From: Celoporthe dispersa | Taxonomy: Eukaryota > Ascomycota > Sordariomycetes > Diaporthales > Cryphonectriaceae | Direction of reading: 5' to 3' | NCBI GenBank assembly: GCA_016584495.1 | Contig: WAID01000002.1 | Span: forward strand, 1,364,001-1,428,000 | Length of the DNA stretch: 64,000 nucleotides | Shown here: piece after piece, positions 45,420-57,803 of the stretch | How positions within the stretch are numbered: the stretch's first letter is position 1 | Layout of the letters: every line of letters begins with the position of its first letter | Translations under genes and position numbers: made by a program | Notes under the pieces: generated by a model | Told to the model about the DNA's origin: nothing | Seen by the model: the letters and a program-made list of their open reading frames with translations, nothing else | Databases searched by the model: none

Positions 45420-48400
45420 TCACTCCTTGAGGTCATCCGGAAACCTGTCAGTGGTAGGCGTCGAGGGGCCCTTCGAGTGGGACATGGAGTAGGGAGCCTG
45501 GTCATTGGCGTCGGCAGAGGTCAGCCTCCCGGACAGATCAAAGACAATTTCAGCAGACGCTGGTGGAAGGCGATACTCACGAGGACCTGCTTGGCGTTGC
45601 AGACCCGCCAGGCCAGCCGCCGCACGTTTCCGTCCGCCGGTACGACCGCCGGCGCAAACTCGATGCCAAACATGTTGCGGATCGCATACACCACGCGCTT
45701 GGCGTACTTGGAGTCTCGCTCCACGTGGGTGCCAAACCGCTCGTCCACCGTGTTGGGCGCGATGTCCGGGTCGCGGTCGAGGCAGTTGCGCACCACAGGC
45801 AGCAGCGCCTCGGCGATGACCTGCTCGTACGTCCCCTGGGTGTGTGCCTCGATGGCCTGCTCGTCCTCCCTCGCTGTCGAAGCGGGTGATGCGCACCTCG
45901 AAGGGCTCGCTGATGGACATGACGTGATGTGTGCCGTCGTGGTGGTAGCGGAACTCGAAGGTGCCCTGGGTCCACCAGAGCTTGTCGCCCTCGAAGACCA
46001 TCTCCCCGCGGACGAGGTTGGCGTTGGGGACCGGCTCGTCAGAGGCCACCATGCCGTCGCTCGACCCGTAGAAGCCCGGCGACGTAGGGATCCAGCGGCC
46101 CAGGGAGGAGACCTCGGTGACCTCCCGGGAGCGGTTGTCGGTGACCATGTAGAGCCCTACCCAGTCCCGCCTGCTGTGGTTCGCAGGTGCACTCCACCCT
46201 CACCTCGATAGGGGCTCCGTACTCGAAGACCCACGTCTTCACGTCCTTGGGCACTCGTGCATTCAGGCTCTCCTTCCCGGTGGCCCTCTCACTGAGCGGG
46301 GAGGTCGCTGAGGTGCCCCCGACGTCCAGGGAGTAGTCCTCGGGGTTGAAGCCGGCCAGCTGCGGGGACAGCCTTGTGATGGTCAGCCTGGCCGGGTACG
46401 TGTTGAACAGGGCCGTGGTGTCGCGGACGATGCTCGACACGCCGGTGGCCAGCATGGGCCCGGCCGTCTCGATCACATCGTCGACAAAGCTACGGGTGTC
46501 GTCTAGGACCTTGTCGACGTTGGACGACCACGTCTTGACGGGGGGCGGGAGGGACTTCTTGATGAACTTGGTCAGGCCGGCCTCCTCCCGGATGTTGCTG
46601 GCGCCGTACACCTTGTGCATGTGCGGCCGCTCGACGTACTCGATGAAGCACATGGTGAGGATCTGGCTCAGGAGGGCAAAGAGGGCGATCGACCTGCTCC
46701 AGCACATGAGCGCGGCGCCCCACAGCCCGGCCAGCCCGATGATGCGCTCCGGGTTGTTCAGGAACCGATAGATGGACTTGTACGTCAGCTTGGCCTTGTG
46801 GTCGAAGAAGAAGTCTCCGTAGAACCACCCGAACTCGCCGAGGGAGTCGTAGACGCTGACAAAGGTCCAGATCTGGAGGGCGATCAGGCTGATGCCGATG
46901 ACATGCCGCAGCAGGACCCAGCCGTGCGCCCAGTCCTCCGGCAGGCTGTACATCTTCCAGCACACGGCGCAGAACGAGGCGACGCTCAGCGTCATGCTGA
47001 AGTGGTACAGGCCCTTCCACTGGCGCCATGCCTCCAGGGCGTTGTCGCCATACTTGACAAAATGCCTGGTGATCATCTTCTCCTTGGACTGCAGGGTCAG
47101 GAGGATGCCGATACCTATGCAGTACCACAGGCGCCACAGGAGGGCATGCACGAAGAAGAGGAACTGGGAGGTCGGGGTGGACGGCGTGACGAGGGCCAGG
47201 ACAGCCACGTAGATCGAGGCCACAATTCTATCATCACGTTCCGGATTAGTCACTTACTTCCTCCTGGACGGACACACACAAGTCACTTTTTTTTTTTTCC
47301 TACCACTCTGATCTCACGATACATCCGGGCGGGGGGAGGGGGGGACGGGAGGGAGGCAGGTCCTCTTTTGGTCCAGAACGATCTCCACAGTGGGGGAGAG
47401 AGAGGGAGAGAGGGAGAGACGACCCGTTCCTTCTGGGGGATCAAGAGACGTACACAGAATAGTCGGTCGAGCGGAACAGGTCAATGTTTCTGAAGCCCAG
47501 GATATCGTGCACAGGCGCCAGGGCCTCCCTCGACACGTCATGCACAGGCTGCGGGGGTTCCTCGCGCTCTGTCCCGGGGCGAGACCTGGGCGGGGGCGGG
47601 TTGTATGTCTTCTCGATGTGGGGTTCTCCACGACCACCAGGAAGGCGAGCTGGGCCAGGTGGGCGGCGATGGAGATGAAGAGGACCTCGTAGCTGGCAGC
47701 CATGGCGCTGATGCCATAGTAGCCGGCGTACCCGATGGAGTACATGGGGTGGGGGGCGCACTCGAAGACGCCGTCAAAGGTCAGCTCCTGGTCGATCAGG
47801 TAGAAGAAGTCGCCCCAGTACCACGCGTAGTCCTTGACGACGCGGTGGGCGTCCAGCTTGACCCAGAGGTTGAACAGGAAGAGGGCGATGCCGACGGACC
47901 AGCGGCACAGGAACAGCAGCGGGGTCTCGCCGTCCGGGACGTGGGCACAGACGACGGCGAAGAGGCAGTAGGACACGAAGTCGCACATGAGGATCAGGTC
48001 GACGAGCCTGCGGAAGACCAGCCAGGTGTTGTACTCGAGCGGGGCCTCGTCGAACCTGTAGTCCTCGGGGATCTTGGCCTCGAGCTCGCGCTTGAGGAAG
48101 CGGTACAGCGCCGGGCGCGGGTTCTGGCCGGTCGCGGGGTTGACGAAGAGCCCCCAGCGCCTCGCCCATGCCACCATCAGCCTGCCATGGGACTGCTGCT
48201 GGAGGAGGACGCCGATGCCTACATTGTAACAGGCCCTCCAGAAGATGAAGACGGCGGCGACGGCCGGCTTCCTCAGGTCGGCCGGCAGCAGGTAGGCCAC
48301 CAGGGCATGCAGGACGAGGATGGCGAGCACAATGGCATCAGACAGGTTCTTGGGCTCCCGGGGGTCGAAGAGCTGGGAGACCATGTCATGGGTCGTCGGG

Positions 48401-48749
48401 ACAATGAAGACTGGGGGTGGGTTAGTCATCCCAAGACATTGTCAGCGGTGCTGACTTGTCCGGCGAGAGGATGTTCCACACAGAGAGAGAGAGAGAGACA
48501 AAGAGCAAGCACCAGGGTAGCGTACCTGTGCCATCTGGGGTACGACCATAGGTCTTGCTCGGCTTTGCAGCGTCGTCATCCTGGGCAGCCTGGGAAGCCT
48601 GGGCACCTCCGCCCGTGGTGCCTGTGGCCCCGTGTTCCTCAGCAGCAGCCTTGTGCCCAGGGGGAGGGCGTCGCGACTTCAGACGAGGCCGCAGCAGCGC
48701 GCTGGCGCAGGGTGCCGTCCGCGGCGGGAAGATCCGCAGAGGAGCTCAT
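45420..48749 (-). CDS. CHO2: CHO2, phosphatidylethanolamine N-methyltransferase (four frameshifts)
   Basis: Four exons: 48526-48749, 47454-48410, 45581-47227 and 45420-45497, encoding about 968 aa after frame repair. It methylates PE to monomethyl-PE with S-adenosylmethionine in the ER, the first step of PC synthesis. Matching blocks include TYGRTPDGT, FIVPTTHDMVSQLF, FFYLIDQELTFDGVFE, HPMYSIGYAGYYGISAMA, DLFRSTDYSV spliced to IVAS, GYHF-type helices in the second half, and WVGLYMVTDN, FEFRYHHDG, RNCLDRDPDIAPNTVDE, KRVVYAIRNMFGIEFAP and NAKQVL spliced to APYSMS. It has many membrane helices in two methyltransferase halves. Frame breaks are at G5 48660-48664 (one extra base), G4 47620-47623 (one missing), about 46190 (two missing) and C3 45868-45870 (one extra). 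Conserved sequence continues across all four, so the gene is probably functional. Confidence 0.9.
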
Positions 48750-51700
48750 CCTTGAGGTTGAAGTCAAGGATGATGAACAGGTATCGTTGAGAGGGGGGAA
48801 AAGAAAGAAAGGGAAACGGTCTGTTGCCCGTGTCGTGTCATGGAAAGGCCTAGCTTAAGTCTCGGGAGGAGAAGGCTCTGGACAGCAGCGACTACGACGA
48901 CGACGACGACAAGGGGAGTCGAGGTCGAGGAGGAGGAGGACTGGAAAGGTGGAACTCGGCTGGACGAAAGCGGCAAGTCGCGGGTCACCTGGGTAGCTTC
49001 CGATTCTCACACACACTCTCTCTCTGTCTCTCTCACTCGCTCGCTGTTTCTCTCTGTTTAGGCGCTGCGGTTGTTGACGGTAAATGCTGGGATCCAAGGG
49101 CGGCAGACAAGGTTCTTGGCTGCATGTGCAGGCAGCGTCGAGGAATCACCATAATACCGCGGCCATGCGTGACGGGTGTAGGGACAAGGTCAATTGAAAT
49201 GTCGTCACAGTGCCTTTTGTCTGCATGCGAGGTCCAATTTTTTGGCATGGCGTGACCCTATCGTGGTGTGAATTGATTGGTCTCAGGCACAGATGCTTTC
49301 CCCTCACGCATTCACATGCACAATGCACCCCACAGCACACATGTATTTTTATGGCTTGCCTTTTCTTTTTTTGGGTGAACTCGTTGCTGCTCCCAGCTGT
49401 GACAGCATATCAGAGGGTCAGAAAAAAGGGAACGAAAAAAAAAAAAAGATAAGGAAAAGAAAGGGCAAGAAAGAAGAGAAAAAAAAGAGAATAAATTGAA
49501 GGAAACTTGATCATTGGGTGCATAGAAAGAAGGAGGGGAGAGGAAGGAGGGAAGGGGGAGGACCCCCCTGACTTTCCCCAACAAAATGCGAGACTACGCT
49601 TGACTGTGCTCGACCACGCAAGGCAGGCAGGACCAAAGAAAAAAAAGGGGAAAGGAAAAGAAAAGAAAGAAAGAAAAAAACTTTTCAGGCCAATGGTCTC
49701 GTCAGCCTTACTAGGGCCTGTCTGGTCGAGCTATACGAGGTGTGTGTCTCCTGTTGCTGTATACTGTATACACACATCGCACCCTCTGTCACATGTCATT
49801 TCTGGGGCGTGGAAGAGTGGGGTGTGTTTTTGATTTGGCTTCGTTGGTTTTTTTCTTTTTTTCTTTTTGTAGGTGTTATCGCGTTAGCCAAGAGAGCAGA
49901 GGACAAGGGAGGACATGAGGACCACCGGCGGGGCCCGGCAGCGCTGGCAGAGAACGCTGGCACCTCTGGGTCCAGTCCGAAGAACAAGAAGGGAGAGGAA
50001 AAAAAAGAGGGCCCTTGCACGTACTATGTATGGTAAATTACTTATTCCCACACACACAGAGGATGGATTGGTCGCCTAGACTAAGACACATTACAGTACT
50101 ATAGTACTGCGGTATCACACATACTAAGTACTGTACATGCGCCCAGGGGGATGTCTCTCTCCGGTGGCACAGACCCGGAAGGACTTGGTGGGGTGCCGTG
50201 TCTCCGAGATGGAGAGGGGGAAAGGGCCGGGCGCCAAAAAAAAAAGACATGGCAGGGCATATGCATCCATGCATGCAGAGGTCCTGCTGGTAATCTGGGT
50301 CAGAGTGGTGTGTGCTTCTGGGGAGACGAGACCGGTGAGAGGGGAGAGGGCCGGATGGAGCAGCTCGTGTCGGGGTGCGGCCATGGATGACTTGCATGGG
50401 TGTCGGCACTGGGCGCTGGACTAGTCCCAGTGTGGGCATGATCTTTCTGTGCGCAGGCCTCATCCGGCTGCAGCTGTGCAGGTATGAAGCGGTGGTGGTG
50501 GCTGTAAGAAATGTGGCAATACAGTGTGGTGGTGGTAATCATAATGACAGAGATCTGCCAAGGAGTAGAGCGCTCACAGATCTCGAGATGGCGGTGGGCT
50601 AGTCTGCAGAGATGTACATAGTAAGCACTGTCACCGTGGATGGGTGTGTAAGAGATACTCTTCACGTCGCCGCCCTCCTCTTCCCACTCCTCTCGTCTTT
50701 CCTCCTTTTTTTCTTCTTCTTCTTTCCTTTTCTCTTCTTCTGTTCCTTCCTTCCTTCTGTGTGTGTGTGTGTATGTGTGAGAGAGAGAGAGAGACAGAGA
50801 GACACACACAGAAATAGAGAGAGAGAACAGGGCGAGAGAGAGGTAGACCGAGCCGGCTGAGTGGCTGAGTGGCTGGGAGGTTGGGCATCACTGCAGCCAG
50901 CCCACGGCACGACCTTCCCCAGAGCAGCTCCTCCTTCTCAACACAGCACGAACCCCCCTCTCCCCCCCCCCGGTTCAGCTCAGCTCTCTAGGAGAAGGAG
51001 GCTGCCGGCTTCCGAGACAACAAGGACGACATCGGAGGGATTCGAGGTTTACTTTTTCACGGAGCACGCCGTCACTTCCTCCGCTTTGTCCCGTGTGGCT
51101 TGCCAGCCTCCCTCCATCTACATATGCACATACACCCCGTGGGGCCAGAGACCATACCCCGAATGGCAGATGGCGTGCGTCACAAGGTAAGACACCGCCT
51201 ATAGACCAGACAGGATCGGCCGTTGCACAAGAGAAGCCACGGCGGCGGCGGCCTGCAGCCTGCGCAGGCCCAGGACGAGAAGGGAAGAAAAAGAGAGGGT
51301 GGTGGTAGGTGAGGAGACGAGAACAGGAGATCAATCAGATGTCGTCGTCGGCCCCACCCAGTTCTTTTTCTTTTTTCTTTCTCCCCCCCCCCCCTTTTGG
51401 GCGAGCCAGGGCACAGTTTCGGGGAGGGATTCTCATCACACCCGGCCCGCCATCAGCCACCCTTTTTCTGCCTAATGCACACTGCATGTTCAGATGAGCA
51501 TATGCATGCATGCAGCAGAGAGAAACGTGGGGGGAGGAGGGGGGAAGGCTCAGGGAAGATGGAAAGTGTCGATAGGATAATGACAGAGGACGGAAGGGGG
51601 AAGAGGGGGAGGAGGGAGGCGCTTGATAGCCCATGCCTGCCTCCTCTTGTCCCTCTCCGTTTTTTGTTTCTTTTTCTCTCCCTCTTTCCTTTTTTCCATA

Positions 51701-53126
51701 CATGCATGCAACCTAAGCAAGCCTGCTGCTGCTGCTGCACCACCTCGTCCACACGCGCGCGGAGGGCCAATCTCGCTCTGGCCTCCTGGCATGTAACCTT
51801 GAGAGGCCCGCCTGTCCCCAGCCGCGGGTTGATTTGGCAGGCCGGGAACCCAACCCGAGGAAGATTTCATCATCCGGCTTGCTCGGTGGTCCCCTGGCTG
51901 ACCGGTCGGAGCCCAACACCACCCCTCTGGCCCTGGCCCCCTTTCCCCCGTACGTGGAAAGGAGTAGAAGAGTTGGTACCCTCCCAGCCCGGTTCGGCCT
52001 CGACTTCGACCTCACTCCCGGTCCTCCTTGTGAGCCATACACCATATCATTCCCAGTCCATGCCATACCACACCACACCACACCACACCACACTATACGG
52101 CAGACCACGCTTGACCGCCTCTCATTCGTCCTCCTCCTCAAGACCAGTGAGGACCTCCAGACACACGGGTCTCTCCAGCCTAGCCAGCGAATACTCCGGT
52201 CAGGCCCAGTAGTGGGACCCCCAGCTCCGGAAAAGAGGGGGCCCTTGTTGACAGGTCGGGTCCAGACCTACGAGAAAGAAAGCCTTCCCTCCCCAGAACT
52301 GCCGTTTTGACATCTTGTCTGTTCGTCCGTCCGTCTGTCTACTGCTCTTCACCCTTGAGACCTTCTTTTTTTATTTTTATTTTCTTTTCCCCCTCTTTCT
52401 TTTCTTGCTTTCTTTTCTCCCCCTGTTCCTTCCTTTCCTCTGCGGTCCACGCGCTCTCTGTGTAGGACCAGAGACCAAGGACCATCATCTCGAGGACGGG
52501 TACCAAGAAGATATCTCGACGTCCTCTCTAGTATTTGTTCGCCCTCGGGTTCGCGACGAGACAGGAGAGGAAAGAAGAAGAAGAGAAGAGAGAGAGAGAG
52601 AGAAAGAGGTCGGCAGCTGGTCCTGAGAAAAGCACAGCGGCACACCGCTATAGCCCTAGTCCACAGCCCGGAAGAGACCCGAGGCGCGGTTGGAACCGCC
52701 TGGGGGAACGGCCCGCAAGCGAAACTTTTCCTCCCAAGCGCCGTCGATCTCCTCCTTCTCATCCTCGTCTTCTTCCTCCTCCTTCTCCTTGTTCTGGTCC
52801 TGCTGTACTCAAGGTCAGGTTACGGTCTCTAAAGTCACTCACTCACCTCCAGCCTGGGCCAACATCCGTCCAGGCTGTCACCCGTATATACAGCCTCCCT
52901 TCGGAGCACTTGGGTTCACCGCCGTGCCAGCAATCCTACCGCTCCTCTCGTCGACCCACAAGTTCTTTCACTACCTGCAAGAGGTGGTGTCCGTCCGACG
53001 AGTGAAGACAGGACAGCACAGAGGGCACCCCCTTCCCCCTCCCCCCCTTCCACCCAAGGCTAGCTTCATCACCGCCTGTCCTGGCGGCTCCTTGACAGAC
53101 CTGCGACCTTCAGAAACCACCGCCCC
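48750..53126. other. 4.4-kb divergent intergenic region, no gene seen
   Basis: This lies between CHO2 (leftward) and the Ser/Pro-rich protein gene (rightward). It has many simple repeats: GAC units near 48890-48912, CT runs near 49010-49050, A/T tracts, TG/GA near 50758-50825 and an ACACC tract at 52066-52093. Frames are low-complexity. An unusually long 5' leader for the gene at 53127 would fit, but an undetected exon cannot be excluded. Confidence 0.45.
52066..52093 (+). repeat. (ACACC)n pentanucleotide repeat
   Basis: About five tandem ACACC-type units (CACCACACCACACCACACC) upstream of the Ser/Pro-rich gene. Confidence 0.85.
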
Positions 53127-55248
53127 ATGCTTCTTGGCCCTGACTCTAAGCCCCTCCGGCCACCTTCCTCCTCTAGGGACCAGCCCTACCGTCAACAGCC
53201 GGCTAAACCCTCAGCACCAGCAGCAGCACCAGCAGCGCCGCCGCTGCCACCGCCCCTAGCAGTGTCGTCCCGCTCGCCTGACGCCAGCTGTCAGGCCCCG
53301 GGGCCGCCTCGAGATCCTCCAGGCCCGAGAGACCCTCTCATTCCCCGCAAGCCACGGCCCACGCATCATCCCCCTCCTCTTTCTCCTCCTCGGCCCAGGC
53401 TTTCCCTATCCTTGTTGACAGCACAACACCAGCCCCCATGAGGTCTTACGCCCTGACACCATCCGAACACCTCCCTTCTCCTCCCGACGGCGGCAGCCAG
53501 GCGTGCCCTACCCTCACCCTTTCGCGATGAGGATGACGGGCAATGCCCTCTGCAGGCTGTGGTGCCAGGTGCCAGGCCTCAGCGAGCCCTGGTGCATGCA
53601 GGTTCAGTAAGTCTTGGCTCCTCCTGTTCTCCCATATCAGTGAGCCGTGGAGGCTCCTGTCCTCGGGACGAAGTCCCTCCCTCCCCCTCCCCCCCAACCT
53701 CAGAGCACCTGGGCCAGACCAGCGTGCCCGCTCTCCGGCGCAGTCTCTTCCGCGTACATACCTCCCGTGGGCGGTTAGGGGCCGAAGGGGGGGAGGGGAG
53801 GGAGGGAGAAGAGAGAGAGAGGAGGGTGTTTGGGGAGTGAGGTGACTGGCTAACAAGAGAACCTCAGATGGCGCATCGGGCAGGACGAGGAGTTGATCGC
53901 GGCCCTGACGGAGCCCCGCTACCCGTGCGCGGACGAGAGCATCGAGACCATCATCCTCACCCAGACCATCTACCTCTGCCAGCTCTTCCTGCACCTGCAG
54001 GAGTTCGACCCGTGCACCGGCGTCCTCTCTGGCGACTTTGAGATCGACGAGGAGCTCTCCCGCGTCTTCCAGGACTGCGCCGCCCGCGAGTACAACGTCG
54101 CCTACGACACGCGCGTGCGCGACGGCCCCGCGCCCGACGGGGAGGCGCTCGAGCGCGTGGTGAAGGGGCTCATGAGGGCTCAGCTGGAGGGCTGCAAGGA
54201 GCTGTCGGCCTCGGCGGCCCTAGTCCCGGCGCCCGGCGGCGGGGAGGAGGAGACGAAGACGAGAGTCCGGCTACAGCAGGTCCTCGTGGCGACGCTGGCG
54301 GAGCTCAACCTGACGGTGCGGCGGAGGCCCATCCGCTACGAGGCCGCGTACGGGCCCCGGACGGACGAGACCTGGGCGGCGCGGTTCTCGACGCGCATCA
54401 TGCAGTGGCGCTACCTGGTGCGAGAGGGGTCGGCCGCGCTGGTCAGGGGTGTCGTCGAGGTCCAACCCCATGATGTGCTGCCGCTCGACGAGGAGGGCAT
54501 GCAGGTGTACCAGATCCTGCGGAGCGTCGCGCCTGGTCGCATCCACGTGGTCTCGCCCGTCCAGCCCGAGATGCCTACGACGCGGCCCTGGCCCCTGGAT
54601 CACCACTTTGTCCCCCAGCATCACCAGCAGCAGCATCACCAGCACCAGCAGCTGCTGCTGCAGCAGCAGGGCCACAACCTCCGGTACCCGCAGCAACCAC
54701 AGCCGCAGCCGCAGCCGCAGCAGCTCCATCAACATCAGCACCATCATCCCCACCACCAGCACCAACACACACGATCCACCAGCAGCGGCATCAGGATGGT
54801 CCAGCCGGCATTCGGCACCCCTCTAGCCCACACGCCCGTGTCGACGCCCTCCGAGTCCTCCGACACCCCTCGCACCACGCCACAGTACCCGTACCAGCCG
54901 CCCGGCGCGGGGGCCCACGCCATGGAGGGCAGCTCGAAGAGGACCTCGCAGGACCTGAGCTTCCCGCCGCCGACCAAGAGGCTCCAGCTGATGGTCCCGC
55001 CTGCCGTGCCGGGGCCAGGCGGGGATGTGCCCACGAGCAACCTCCCCATACGGTGCGGCCCTATGGACATCGACCGCCCGCAGCAGGACGAGGACACTTC
55101 TTCCCTGGACACGAATGCCCTCCTGGGCCGCGTCCTGAGCCGCGTCGCCGAGCTGGGTGAGAAGATCGACAGCATGCAGCACGGCATGAATGCGAAGATG
55201 GGCCAGCTGGACGAGAGGCTGCAGCGTATCCAAGAGTCTCTAGTCTAG
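53127..55248 (+). CDS. Unrecognised Ser/Pro/His/Gln-rich protein with C-terminal coiled coil (two frameshifts)
   Basis: Exons 53127-53606 and 53868-55248 (intron GTAAGT...CCTCAG), encoding about 620 aa if the first ATG is at 53127. A later possible start is 53438 (MRSYALTPSEHLPSP, about 516 aa). The N-terminus is Pro/Ser-rich. A globular core follows: MTGNALCRLWCQVPG, VQWRIGQDEELIAALTEPRY, TIILTQTIYLCQLFLHLQEF, EIDEELSRVFQDCAAREYNV, LQQVLVATLAELNLTVRRRP and TRIMQWRYLVREG. A His/Gln-rich stretch (LDHHFVPQHHQQQHHQHQ...) comes next, and the protein ends in a leucine-heptad helix (LLGRVLSRVAELGEKIDSM). I do not recognise the family. The architecture suggests a regulatory or nuclear protein (inference). 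One-base frame changes occur near 53280 and 53499-53504; frames on both sides look coding. Confidence 0.6.
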
Positions 55249-57803
55249 CTCCTGACCACTCCTCTGCTGGCTTCCTGCTTATTACTCCCAACAGGATTTT
55301 TGGTTTGTCCTCTGCGACCAGTCTGCTCCTGATTTTCCGCTTCTTGTGATTGATGATAGCTTGTCAACGCCCGTGTGGTGTTGGGGGGTGGGGGTTTCCC
55401 TCTACCCTCCTGTGTTGAGGTCGCTTTCTCGGCGCAGGCATGATTTCTCATGTCTTTCTTTGTCTTTCGAGGAGGGTTGTGTGTTGCAGTGGTCAGGTTC
55501 ACGTTGCCAGATGAGAGCCATCACCACGATTTTCCAGACGGATCGCGTCAATGGATATAGGGCGATGGATATTTCCGATTGGAAGAAGAACGTCAAGGCG
55601 AGGTAAAAGGAGTCACCTGGGACAAGAAAGGGAAAGAGAAGGAAGAAAAAAAAAAAGGGAGGGGGGATAAAGGCCTGGCTCATACCCGAGCTCTGGGATA
55701 GACGACGACACGGTCGCCAAAAAAAGGGAGGGAGACCCGTGAGGGGTCGAGGAAACAGAAGGGAAGGCCGAATCGGGCTATGACGAAGATCGGGATGAAG
55801 AGAAGGAATGAGGGGGGAGAAGAAGGAAAGAAGAGGCGGCGAAAGAGAAGGGGGGAAGAGAGGGAAAGAACGATGCGATGGAGAAGGAGCAGTTCGCCCT
55901 CGTAGGGAAAGAGGGAAGGCAACAGGGGAGGACCAGTCCGCATTTGTACAAGTCGTTTCTGGGCCAAGAGGCAGAGAATCGAGATGGCTGAGACCTTCAT
56001 TTTCCTCTGGGACTAAGTGGACGGACTGGGTCTGGACGTGTTTGGATCCCGCCTCGTCCACAGTCAGCACCTACTCAGGTGCTTCCTCACACCAGACCAG
56101 AAGAAGCCTCGATGGGGATTCCATCTGGCCAACCGCAGAGATAATCCTTCCTGGGCACCAAGACTATCTTTTTTATCTTCTCCCTCTTCTTCTTCCCTGC
56201 CTCTTTCTTTCTGGTCACGGAGGCAGTGATAAGGGATAGTCTTTGGGGCCTAATTATCGTGACGGCCTAAGCAGACGCATGCTTTTTTTTTAATCCTAGA
56301 CTGCGCTTGGGAATAACGGCAGCCGCCTTTCTCTCACAATCGTGCCAAGATGACTTTGGCGACGGCCGTGTTGTATCACGGTGTCAGTCATCGCTATGCC
56401 CATCATGCCTATTGGGTCTATCTCGAGCATCGAGTTTCCTGATCTCATCCAACAGGAGCCTCGATGGACAGGCCCTCCCCCAGCCATGGATACGTCCTCT
56501 TGTCCATTATGTATACAAGTATTACTTCCAGAATCTTTCCAAGGAATCCCCAGGCTTGTTACTAAGATCGCGACAGTCCCACCATAACAGCAAGATGAAT
56601 AATACTATAGGTATTAGTAGATGGATGATCTCGAGGCTAGCTGGGTATAATACCGGCGCGCTATACCATAGGGCTGACAAGGATATACCCATTCCTGCTA
56701 GGCTCTCGTTGGGACTCTGACAGCGAGCTCATTTGGCATCTTCATGCTCCCTCTCTTCTCTCACTGCCTCTCTATCCTGGCCTCTCAGGATCTACCGTTC
56801 AGCATGGCTCCCTAACGATCCATCCGTCACCTGAAAAAAAGAAGAGTAAGAAAAAGAAGAAGAAGAAGAGAGCCAGAGACCGGTTATATACCATGGAAGA
56901 AACACCTGGTCTGCCGATCTGCGTGCTATGGAATCCCAGCTCTAAGGACAGGCATGTCTTGAATAGTGAGGATTCTCCCAATATTGTAAACCCTTGTCCC
57001 TCCAGAGAACACATCGAAGAGCTGAGGAAGAGTTCTAGACGAGATCCCCCATCTGCTCGGGCTGCCTCACAAATCACACGACCACTGCATAAACATCCCG
57101 GAGATCACCCAGATCACCCACATCCAAGCGATTCCAGGGATACACCGCCAGCCAAGATCTTCCTCCCAGCTATCTCTCTTCCCACTCGTCCTCCTCCACC
57201 CACCTACCCATTCCATGCATGGGCCCCCCTCCCCCTTGCCCTTTCCCCGCGCCCATCTCGAGGAATTGAAAAGAGAGAGAGAAGGAGAGAGAAGAGAGAG
57301 AGCCAGCACATACAACACACGAGGGGTGCATTGGGGGAGCTGTATGTGGGCCCTCCCCTTGTCTTTTCCACACCGCGACCCTGGGAGGCACGGCGCGTAC
57401 AGCGCACCGTCCTGGTGGGGTGTGGATACCATGGTTATATGTGAGTTAGGGTGAGTCATTGTATTGCTATACTATAGCACCTCGAGGGACATCGACTGGG
57501 GGGGAGGGAAGGAGGGGAGGTCGTCGAGACATATGGTCCCCATCTCTCCCTCTCTTTTCCTCTGGTTTTTTTTTGTTTTTGTTTTGTTTGTTCTTTCATT
57601 TTCCTCCGTGTCTGCATCTGCATCTCAATCCTATTGATCTTTATACTGCTTTTATAATTATACCACACACATACATATATATTGAGTTCTATACCCGGAA
57701 CCTCGTACCACCCCCCCTGGGCCACATACAAACACACACACACACACACATACATATACGCCAAGAATAATAATCCCAACCAAACCTTCACCTCCTGCTC
57801 CTC
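55249..57803. other. Intergenic, no gene seen
   Basis: 2.6 kb after the Ser/Pro-rich gene. GA-rich tract at about 55800-55880 and an AT-richer block around 56540-56720. A (CA)n run is at 57731-57750, just before the next gene. Frames such as 56307-56720 have no domain or splice support. Confidence 0.45.
57731..57750 (+). repeat. (CA)10 microsatellite
   Basis: Ten CA units in the leader of the small basic protein gene, about 55 nt before its ATG. Confidence 0.85.

Noticed and set aside
3453..48749. CSF1 and CHO2 as a functional PE-metabolism cluster
   Set aside because: They are over 30 kb apart with unrelated genes between them, so the shared PE link is probably coincidence.
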